Shown here piece after piece: positions 1 to 4,993 of a stretch of DNA of 10,698 bases. The translations under genes and the position numbers were made by a program. The stretch is taken from positions 1 through 10,698 of the forward strand of contig JAIOOZ010000607.1 in NCBI GenBank assembly GCA_021414185.1. The letters run 5' to 3'. This DNA is from Betaproteobacteria bacterium. GTDB lineage: Bacteria > Pseudomonadota > Gammaproteobacteria > Burkholderiales > SG8-41. Every line of letters starts with the position of its first letter. The first letter of the stretch is position 1. The notes under the pieces were generated by a model. It saw only the letters and a program-made list of their open reading frames with translations, made no database searches and had not been told where the DNA came from.

Positions 1-39
1 CGCGCCGACGCGCTGGTCAAGCTGATGCTTAAAAAATAA
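1..39 (+). CDS. C-terminal end of an unidentified protein (partial)
   Basis: The first 12 codons read RADALVKLMLKK and end in TAA. A terminator-like hairpin begins 20 bases after the stop, which supports this as a true gene end on the plus strand. The piece is basic and hydrophobic and too short to assign to a family. The gene continues to the left of the window. Confidence 0.55.
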   Translation, partial: RADALVKLMLKK

Positions 40-58
40 GGCGGCCGCCATCAAAGAC

Positions 59-90
59 AAGGGCTCGCAGCGATGCGGGCCCTTTTTGTT
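59..90 (+). terminator. Rho-independent terminator of the upstream gene
   Basis: AAGGGCTCGC (59-68) pairs with GCGGGCCCTT (75-84) around a six-base loop, giving a 10-bp stem with a single G-U wobble. It is followed directly by a T-rich run (83-90, TTTTTGTT). This is the classic intrinsic terminator layout. It lies 20 bases after the TAA at 37-39. Confidence 0.85.
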
Positions 91-285
91 TCTGCAACGC
101 GAAGAATGCGCGGTGGTTCAAGCTCCCGCTCCATGCGGTACTGTGTGCCAGCGAACATACGATTCAGGACTTTTGCTGTAACTTTCTTCCATGCCGTAGT
201 GCGGTCGCTTTCAAACGCTTCGCCTGCGTCATAGCGTGAACCGAATTTCGTTTGCGTTAATCTCAATATCGAGAAGGAGTCTCAC
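91..285. other. Intergenic region with no supported gene
   Basis: This stretch separates the upstream terminator from the DUF1328 gene. A minus-strand open frame crosses it from a TTG codon, but it runs into the terminator, lacks a convincing ribosome binding site and matches no family I recognise. The stretch presumably holds the promoter of the DUF1328 gene. I could not pick out a convincing -35/-10 pair. Confidence 0.4.
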
Positions 286-450
286 ATGATCTCTTGGGCC
301 GTAACATTCTTCGTCATCGCGCTGATCGCCGCCGTTCTGGGTTTCAGCGGCATCGCCGGCACCGCGGTAAATCTCGCGTGGATTTGCGCCGTCATCGGCA
401 TTATTCTTGCGCTCGTTTTTGGCGTCATGGGGCGTCGTCCTCCCGGCTGA
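286..450 (+). CDS. DUF1328/UPF0391 (YtjA-like) small membrane protein
   Basis: This is a 54-residue protein with two hydrophobic helices, roughly residues 4-24 and 30-48, joined by a short glycine-rich turn (GFSGIAGTA, 19-27). It ends in a basic tail (GRRPPG). Length, the IALIAAVLGFSGIAGTA pattern and the short basic tail after helix 2 match the YtjA/UPF0391 family of inner-membrane proteins, whose biochemical role is unknown. A Shine-Dalgarno sequence GAAGGAG (273-279) stands seven bases before the ATG. Its neighbours include a DUF3562-like gene and a CsbD-like gene, so a stress-related role is plausible but inferred. It is easy to miss in automated calls because of its size. Confidence 0.9.
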   Translation: MISWAVTFFVIALIAAVLGFSGIAGTAVNLAWICAVIGIILALVFGVMGRRPPG

Positions 451-543
451 GTACGGACTTGCGGCCGGCCATCTGAGCAATAGCCGGAGGCTGGCCGTGT
501 TCCGCGATAGCGGGCGAATACCAGGCGGTAAAAGGGAGGGCTT

Positions 544-903
544 ATGTACGGCGAGCGCAGCAAGCTGTTTCATCAGCGACACGCCATCGAACTGCTCGCC
601 CGGGAGTCCCGCGTGTCGATCGATGGTGTGACGCGGCTCTACGAGACCGAGCTGGCCAAACTTGCGGTCGGGGCGCGCATCCGGGGGTTTCTGCCCATTT
701 TTGCCATGCGAAAAGTCCGGGAAATGCTGCGTCAACGCGGTAGCGGCAACGAGTTCCTTGCCGCAGACCGGCGGAGCATCGAATGGAAAGGTTTGGTCGC
801 AGGTTCTGCGCGCGGAGTCCGCGCGAATGCCCGGCTGCTTTCCCACCGTGGCTCGCCGGCGATCGTCCCCCAATTGAACCGTCCTGGCGGCTTCTTTCAT
901 TGA
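544..903 (+). CDS. DUF3562-like small helical protein with extra C-terminal tail
   Basis: This is a 119-residue protein. Residues 10-64 (HQRHAIELLARE, then VTRLYETELAKLAVGARIRGFLPIFAMRKVREMLRQ) resemble the DUF3562 family, in which a short helix is followed by a YExELAxL helix and a FLPxxxxRxVRExLR helix. Family members are usually, from memory, about 65-85 residues. The tail from about residue 66 is basic and low in recognisable structure and matches nothing I know, so it may be a run-on after a frameshift. A purine-rich GGGAGGG (534-540) lies three bases before the ATG, a somewhat tight spacing. Function of the family is unknown. Confidence 0.7.
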   Translation: MYGERSKLFHQRHAIELLARESRVSIDGVTRLYETELAKLAVGARIRGFLPIFAMRKVREMLRQRGSGNEFLAADRRSIEWKGLVAGSARGVRANARLLSHRGSPAIVPQLNRPGGFFH

Positions 904-940
904 TGACGCTGCGCACCTGGTGTGAAGGTGATACGCCGGC

Positions 941-1834
941 ATGGCTGAAAACGTCTCCGACTCCGCGCGAAACGCCCGGGTCATAGGCGTCGCCTGCGGC
1001 CTCGGCGCGCTTGACCGCGGCTGCGAGGATGGCCCGGAAATGTTGCGCAAGCTTGGTTTCTTCCGTGAATTGGCAGATGCCGATGCTGGCGTGCGATGGG
1101 ATCAAACTATTCGCCTGCCTGCTGCGCAAAGCGATGTTCTGCAGGCGGTAGCCGGTATTGCCGGAACGCTGGCACAAGCCGTGGCCCGCATCCTGTCGCA
1201 TGGCGACTTTCCGCTCGTCATCGGCGGCGACCACTCGTGCGCCATCGGCACGTGGTCGGGTGTGCATGCGTATCTCGGCGGCGCCGGGCGCCTTGGTCTG
1301 CTGTGGATAGATGCGCACATGGATAGCCACACGTTCAAGACGACGCCTTCGCAGGCTATCCACGGTATGCCGCTTGCTTGCCTGTTTGGCTACGGCGAGG
1401 CCGAATTGACGCAGGTGATGTCCACTGCCCCGAAGGTGCTGCCGCAGGACGTTTGCCTGATCGGCGTGCGCAACTTTGAGCCGGGCGAAGCGCAGTTGCT
1501 GCGTACGCTGAACGTGCGCATCTACTTCATGGACGAGATAAAGCAACGCGGCTTGCAGGTGGTTTTCCGCGAGGCTGTTGATCATGTCAGCCGGCATACG
1601 GCCGGCTATGGCATCAGTCTCGACATGGATGCGCTGGATCCGGCCCAGGCACCGGGTGTCGGCTCGCCGGTGGCCGACGGACTGCAGCTGGCAGACCTGC
1701 TCGACGCGTTTGAGTCGGTGCGTGCCGACCGCAAGTTGCTGGCGCTGGAAGTCGTTGAATACAACCCGCACCGGGATAACAACGATGAAACGGCCCTTGC
1801 GGTGCGGGAACTCTGCAAGTCGCTGCTGGGTTGA
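941..1834 (+). CDS. rocF: Arginase-family ureohydrolase (probable arginase)
   Basis: This 297-residue ureohydrolase belongs to the Mn-dependent family that cleaves guanidino compounds to urea; arginase turns L-arginine into ornithine and urea in the cytosol. All metal-ligand motifs are present: GGDHS (H98), DAHMD (D124, H126, D128) and SLDMDALDP (D228, D230). The proposed general-base histidine lies in IHGMP (H141), and the guanidinium-contacting glutamate in VEYNP (E273). Length and the NP after that glutamate favour arginase over agmatinase. Residues aligning with the arginase carboxylate-binding positions differ from the mammalian enzyme, with His at 130 instead of Asn and Glu at 180 instead of Asp. 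Exact substrate is therefore not certain. An AAGGTG at about 925-930 precedes the ATG by ten bases. A strong hairpin follows the gene. Confidence 0.85.
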   Translation: MAENVSDSARNARVIGVACGLGALDRGCEDGPEMLRKLGFFRELADADAGVRWDQTIRLPAAQSDVLQAVAGIAGTLAQAVARILSHGDFPLVIGGDHSCAIGTWSGVHAYLGGAGRLGLLWIDAHMDSHTFKTTPSQAIHGMPLACLFGYGEAELTQVMSTAPKVLPQDVCLIGVRNFEPGEAQLLRTLNVRIYFMDEIKQRGLQVVFREAVDHVSRHTAGYGISLDMDALDPAQAPGVGSPVADGLQLADLLDAFESVRADRKLLALEVVEYNPHRDNNDETALAVRELCKSLLG

Positions 1835-1909
1835 TCGCAAGGTCTGGTTTCATGCGCGCGCCTGCCATGCCAATTTCCTGCAGGGTTTACGCTTGCTGCA
1901 AATTCCGGG

Positions 1910-1941
1910 CCGCGAAGGATTCAATGAATCCTTCGCGGTTT
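1910..1941 (+). terminator. Strong hairpin after the arginase gene, probable terminator
   Basis: CCGCGAAGGATT (1910-1921) pairs perfectly with AATCCTTCGCGG (1927-1938) around a five-base loop, and the symmetry continues into the loop. A short TTT (1939-1941) follows on the plus strand, so the T-tract is weak. It lies between the convergent arginase and CsbD-like genes, starting 75 bases after the arginase stop. On the minus strand the hairpin is followed by GC-rich sequence, so termination there is less likely. Confidence 0.6.
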
Positions 1942-1945
1942 GACC

Positions 1946-2128
1946 TTAGTGCTTGTTCAGATCGTCAACTGCCTGCTCGACATCGCCGGCGCCTTTCTGC
2001 ATTTTTCCGGAAATCTGCTTGGACAGACCCTTGATCTGCTGCTCCTTGCTGCCAACCAGCTTGCCCGTTTTTTCCTGGACTTTGCCTGCGATGTCTTTCG
2101 CCACGCCTTTGACCTGATTTTTGTTCAT
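1946..2128 (-). CDS. CsbD-like general stress protein
   Basis: This is a 60-residue, highly polar, lysine- and glutamine-rich protein with no membrane segment. It carries the CsbD pattern: an N-terminal NQVKGVAKDIAGKVQEKTGKL block followed by a second repeat-like block IKGLSKQISGKMQKGAGD. The relatives are CsbD of Bacillus and YjbJ of E. coli, abundant small stress-induced proteins of unknown molecular function. The chosen ATG is preceded nine bases away by AGGAG on the minus strand. Upstream in-frame codons lack such a site and would add non-conserved sequence. It is divergent from the cysteine-dioxygenase-like gene. Confidence 0.9.
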   Translation of the reverse strand: MNKNQVKGVAKDIAGKVQEKTGKLVGSKEQQIKGLSKQISGKMQKGAGDVEQAVDDLNKH

Positions 2129-2211
2129 GTGCACTTGCTCCTGTTGTAAGCGCCAATCTCGGCACGCCCAGTATTGCCGTTGCTCCCGGGCAAATCTGTT
2201 CGTTGACACAC

Positions 2212-2225
2212 ATATGCGCGCGTAT
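2212..2225. repeat. Imperfect palindrome between csbD-like and dioxygenase-like genes
   Basis: ATATGCGCGCGTAT reads almost identically on both strands, with one mismatched pair. It lies in the 160-base divergent intergenic space. A TTGACA hexamer (2203-2208) lies just to its left and TTGACT (2225-2230) at its right edge, but neither has a good -10 at usual spacing. It could be an operator; this is a weak call. Confidence 0.25.
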
Positions 2226-2273
2226 TGACTGTCACGACGCCAGGGTCGGGTAAAATTACCTTCACACGAGTCT

Positions 2274-2280
2274 GGGGAGG
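2274..2280 (+). promoter_or_regulatory. Ribosome binding site deciding the start of the dioxygenase-like gene
   Basis: GGGGAGG ends eight bases before the ATG at 2289, ideal spacing. A GTG at 2280 in the same frame overlaps this site and is therefore an unlikely start. Confidence 0.75.
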
Positions 2281-2288
2281 TGCCGGCA

Positions 2289-2846
2289 ATGAAAGTCCAC
2301 GAACTGGTCGCATTACTCGCGAACGCGAACTCAAGCAGCAACCCGATGGTCGCGGTGCGCGAGGCCATGGAAGGCCTGCGCAAGGACATCGATGCTCTGG
2401 CGCAGGCGCTGAGCTACGTGTCGGGTATCGGCGGCAATCCGAAGCAGGTCTTTTACCGTTCGCCTGAACTGACTTTGCTGAAAGTCAGTTTTCCCAACGG
2501 ACGCCGCACGCCGCCGCACGATCACGGCACCTGGGCGACTATCCTGCTCCTGTCCGGAGCCGAGAAGAATACGCTGTATCGGTCCGAGCCCGCGGGATTG
2601 AGAAAAGCCGGCGAGGCGACGCTCGAGCGCGGTTCGATACTCCCGATGATGGCGGACACCGTGCACGTCGCCGAATGCCTGGGCAATGAACCCGCCATCG
2701 GCCTGCACGTCTACGGCGGCGACATCCTCGAACTGCCGCGCCGCATGTGGAACCCGCAAACGCTCGAACCGCATCCGCTGGATTGGGGTTTGTACGAAAC
2801 CTTTGCCCGCACTGCTTCAAATGCCGCGAGCGCGCCGCTGACTTAG
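2289..2846 (+). CDS. Cysteine dioxygenase-like cupin (thiol dioxygenase family)
   Basis: This 185-residue protein fits the cysteine dioxygenase / 3-mercaptopropionate dioxygenase family, cytosolic non-heme iron enzymes that oxidise a thiol to a sulfinate. The cupin metal site is visible: H77 and H79 in PPHDHGTW, and H126 in DTVHVAE. A downstream HxY (H140, Y142 in GLHVYGGD) corresponds to the catalytic His-Tyr pair of these enzymes. The crosslinking cysteine of mammalian cysteine dioxygenase is absent, as usual in bacterial members. The serine of the Ser-His-Tyr triad appears to be glycine (G138). The true substrate could be cysteine, another thiol, or something different. It is convergent with the CysB-like regulator, with 19 bases between them. 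Confidence 0.75.
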   Translation: MKVHELVALLANANSSSNPMVAVREAMEGLRKDIDALAQALSYVSGIGGNPKQVFYRSPELTLLKVSFPNGRRTPPHDHGTWATILLLSGAEKNTLYRSEPAGLRKAGEATLERGSILPMMADTVHVAECLGNEPAIGLHVYGGDILELPRRMWNPQTLEPHPLDWGLYETFARTASNAASAPLT

Positions 2847-2849
2847 CGC

Positions 2850-2867
2850 AATCGCTTGCCCGCGATT
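2850..2867. terminator. Small hairpin between convergent genes
   Basis: AATCGC (2850-2855) and GCGATT (2862-2867) form a perfect 6-bp stem with a 6-base loop in the short gap between the dioxygenase-like gene and the regulator, overlapping the regulator stop. There is no T-tract on either side, so a termination role is only possible. Confidence 0.25.
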
Positions 2868-3801
2868 ATTCGCGCGGCTGGCTTGCAAATACCGCGCGCT
2901 CCACAATTTCCTGCGTCAGTTTCGGCGAAAACAGCCGGATGAAGCGGAACACGTAGCCCCTGAGATAGCTGTGTCTGCGGATGCCGACATAAATCTTGTT
3001 CGACTCGAACAGGTGGCGGGCATCGATGGAACGCAGCGCGCGGTCTTCCTTCGCGTCGTAAGCGAGCGAGGCGACGATGGCTACGCCCATGCCGTGTTTT
3101 ACATATGTTTTCATCACGTCCACGTCGGTGGCGCTGAGTATGACGTTGGGCTTCAATTGCCGGCTCTCGAAAGCGCGCATGACCTGCGAGTGGGTGGCGA
3201 ATTCGGAGTCGTAGGTAATCAGCGGGTAGCGCGCCAGTTCTTCGATGGTGAGCGCGCGCTTGCCCAGTAACGGATGCTTCAGCGGCGTGAGCACGACTTT
3301 CGGGTGGTCGTAGCAGGGCAGCAGGGCGAGGTTGGGAATAGGCCGGATCGGTTCCGAGGAAATCGACAGGTCGGCGTCGCCCGAGCTCGCCCACTCGGCA
3401 ATCTGCGTCGGATTGCCCTGGCGCAGGATGACGCGCACCTTCGGGTACTCGGCGGCGAATTTCTTGATGACGCTGGGCAATACGTAGCGCGCGTGGGTGT
3501 GCGAGGTGGTAATCACCAGGTCGCCTGAATCCTTCGCGGTGAACTCATTGCCGACCTGGCCGAGGTTTTCAGCGTCGCGCACCATGCGGCGCGCGATCTG
3601 CAGGACTTCAATGCCGGGTTTCGTCAGCCCGAGGATGCGCTTGCGGCTGCGCGCGAATACGGCGACCCCCAGCTCTTTTTCGAGGGCCTGGATTTGGCGG
3701 CTGACGCTGGGCTGCGAAGTATGCAGCGCGGCCGCCGCGTTCGAGATGCTGAGTTCGCGGTCGACGATTTCGCACAGAAACCTCAACTGCTGCAGTTTCA
3801 T
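2866..3801 (-). CDS. CysB-like LysR-family transcriptional regulator
   Basis: This 311-residue protein has an N-terminal winged helix-turn-helix (1-60; MKLQQLRFL, then AAALHTSQPSVSRQIQALEKELG). A periplasmic-binding-protein-like effector domain follows (about 92-300). The sequence follows CysB/Cbl closely: KLQQLR start, TSQPSVSRQ, TTSHTHARYVLPSVIKKF, QGNPTQIAEWAS, TDVDVMKTYVKHGMGV. CysB controls sulfur assimilation and senses N-acetylserine and sulfate. Compared with E. coli CysB as I recall it, anion-pocket positions T100, Q103, T149 and T202 are Ser, His, Ser and Ala here, so the ligand may differ. It is divergent from the Bug/AtuA/Hyu operon and probably controls it and itself. A TATACT element lies close before the ATG, with GGAAAG as a weak ribosome binding site. 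Confidence 0.9.
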   Translation of the reverse strand: MKLQQLRFLCEIVDRELSISNAAAALHTSQPSVSRQIQALEKELGVAVFARSRKRILGLTKPGIEVLQIARRMVRDAENLGQVGNEFTAKDSGDLVITTSHTHARYVLPSVIKKFAAEYPKVRVILRQGNPTQIAEWASSGDADLSISSEPIRPIPNLALLPCYDHPKVVLTPLKHPLLGKRALTIEELARYPLITYDSEFATHSQVMRAFESRQLKPNVILSATDVDVMKTYVKHGMGVAIVASLAYDAKEDRALRSIDARHLFESNKIYVGIRRHSYLRGYVFRFIRLFSPKLTQEIVERAVFASQPRE

Positions 3802-3808
3802 GCTTTCC

Positions 3809-3838
3809 AGTATACGTAAATAACATACCTGTATTCAA
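3809..3838 (-). promoter_or_regulatory. Candidate promoter of the CysB-like regulator
   Basis: On the minus strand TTGAAT (3838-3833) and TATACT (3814-3809) are separated by 18 bases, a good sigma-70 layout. The -10 lies only seven bases before the ATG, so the transcript would have a very short or no leader. The -35 sits inside the left arm of the inverted repeat 3833-3857. Confidence 0.45.
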
Positions 3839-3857
3839 TCATAGTCTTTGATTGTAT
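3833..3857. promoter_or_regulatory. Inverted repeat in the divergent promoter region, candidate operator
   Basis: ATTCAATCA (3833-3841) and TGATTGTAT (3849-3857) form a 9-bp inverted repeat with one mismatch around a 7-base spacer. A second short dyad ATAC-CT-GTAT (3825-3834) adjoins it. The region is strikingly AT-rich compared with the surrounding genes. Both arms overlap the -35 elements of the two divergent promoters, as expected for a LysR-family operator that controls both directions. Binding is inferred. Confidence 0.55.
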
Positions 3858-3876
3858 ATGTGTGGAGCCGGATAAT
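3848..3876 (+). promoter_or_regulatory. Candidate promoter of the Bug/AtuA/Hyu operon
   Basis: TTGATT (3848-3853) and GATAAT (3871-3876) are 17 bases apart, matching the sigma-70 consensus at 4 and 5 of 6 positions. Transcription would start near 3883 and give a leader of roughly 80 bases before the first operon gene. The -35 lies in the right arm of the inverted repeat 3833-3857. Confidence 0.55.
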
Positions 3877-3960
3877 GACGCAAACAACATTCAGAGATGA
3901 CGCGTCCGGAGGAGTCCGCCCGGCAGGTTTCGCGACGCGCGTCTTTCACTTTCAGCATTC

Positions 3961-4947
3961 ATGGTCAGCCTGTTGCCGATGAGATTCTGGTCCTGGGGTT
4001 TTGCGCTGTGCGCGGGTTTATGCGCTGCAGTCCCGGCGTGGGCGCAGGCGTATCCGGTGCGCCCCATCCGCATGGTAGTGCCGTTCCCGGCGGGCGGCAG
4101 CACCGATGTCATCGCCCGTGCGCTGAGCGTGAAGCTGACCGAACTCCTCGGGCAGCCAGTCATCATCGACAACCGTCCGGGCGCCAGCGGCAACATCGGG
4201 TCGGAGATGGTCGCGCGCGCGGCGCCCGACGGCTACACCATACTGATGGGCACGGTGGCTACGCAGACGATCAATCCACTGCTGTTCCCGAAGATGACGT
4301 ACGATCCGGTCCGCGAACTGCGGCCGCTCAACATCGTCGCCATATCTTCGCAAGTGCTGCTAGTGCATCCCACGCTGCCCGCGCGCAATGTGCGCGAATT
4401 GATTGCGCTGGCGAAGGCGCGTCCGGGAGAGCTGAACAGCGCGTCGGCCAGCAGCGGAACCACCGGCCACCTCGGGCTGGAACTCTTCAAGATGATGGCG
4501 GGAATCAACATCCTGCACGTGCCGTACAAGGGCGCCGGGCCGGCGATGACGGCGCTGATCAGCGGCGAGGTCCAGATGCTGTTCGACAGCATCACGACGT
4601 GCGTGCCGCAGATCAAGGCGCAGCGCGTGAGAGGCATCGCGGTCACGCATTCAAAACGTTCGTCCCTGCTGCCCGGCGTGCCGACCATGAACGAAGCCGG
4701 CGTGCCGGGGTTTGAGACCACGGGCTGGTGGGCGATACTGGTACCGGCCGCCGTTGACGCGGGCATCGCGTCCCGCTTGCACGATGGCGTAAACCAGGCG
4801 TTGGGTTCGGCGGAGATGCGCGAGCGGTTTACGGCCCTCGGCGTCGAGCCGTATCTGACGTCGCGCGACGAACTGGCGGCGTTCGTCGGGCGCGAAAAGG
4901 ACAGATGGACTAAAGTCATCAAAAGCGCGGACATCAAGGTCGATTGA
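3961..4947 (+). CDS. Bug/TctC-family periplasmic solute-binding protein
   Basis: This 328-residue secreted protein belongs to the tripartite tricarboxylate transporter receptor (Bug) family, which binds small carboxylates or related compounds in the periplasm. A signal peptide covers residues 1-30 (hydrophobic core GFALCAGLCAAV, cleavage near AWAQA). The mature start carries the family pattern YPVRPIRMVVPFPAGGSTDVIAR (31-53). NRPGASGNIGSEMVA and HVPYKGAGPAMTALISGEVQMLFD are further family signatures. Length is typical. The ATG at 3979 (MRFWSWG) is an alternative start that gives a more typical signal peptide; neither start has a clear ribosome binding site. It is the first gene of the operon. 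No TctA/TctB membrane subunits lie in the window, which is common for Bug proteins. Confidence 0.9.
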   Translation: MVSLLPMRFWSWGFALCAGLCAAVPAWAQAYPVRPIRMVVPFPAGGSTDVIARALSVKLTELLGQPVIIDNRPGASGNIGSEMVARAAPDGYTILMGTVATQTINPLLFPKMTYDPVRELRPLNIVAISSQVLLVHPTLPARNVRELIALAKARPGELNSASASSGTTGHLGLELFKMMAGINILHVPYKGAGPAMTALISGEVQMLFDSITTCVPQIKAQRVRGIAVTHSKRSSLLPGVPTMNEAGVPGFETTGWWAILVPAAVDAGIASRLHDGVNQALGSAEMRERFTALGVEPYLTSRDELAAFVGREKDRWTKVIKSADIKVD

Positions 4948-4993
4948 CCGGGTATGCCCGCGCATAGAATCGAATTTACGGAGAGGAACTGAC

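Noticed and set aside
51..266. Minus-strand open frame of 71 codons beginning with TTG
   Set aside because: It has no recognisable family and no convincing ribosome binding site, and it runs into the terminator of the upstream gene; most likely chance.
542..1840. Long minus-strand open frame (about 430 codons) opposite the DUF3562-like and arginase genes
   Set aside because: It is a GC-rich shadow of the arginase gene: arginine/histidine/alanine-rich with no motifs, while the plus strand carries complete arginase motifs.
1925..3540. A 15-base match, TGAATCCTTCGCGGT, at 1925-1939 (terminator) and 3526-3540 (inside the regulator gene)
   Set aside because: Only two copies, and the second is ordinary coding sequence for TAKDS on the minus strand; probably coincidence rather than a mobile or regulatory repeat.
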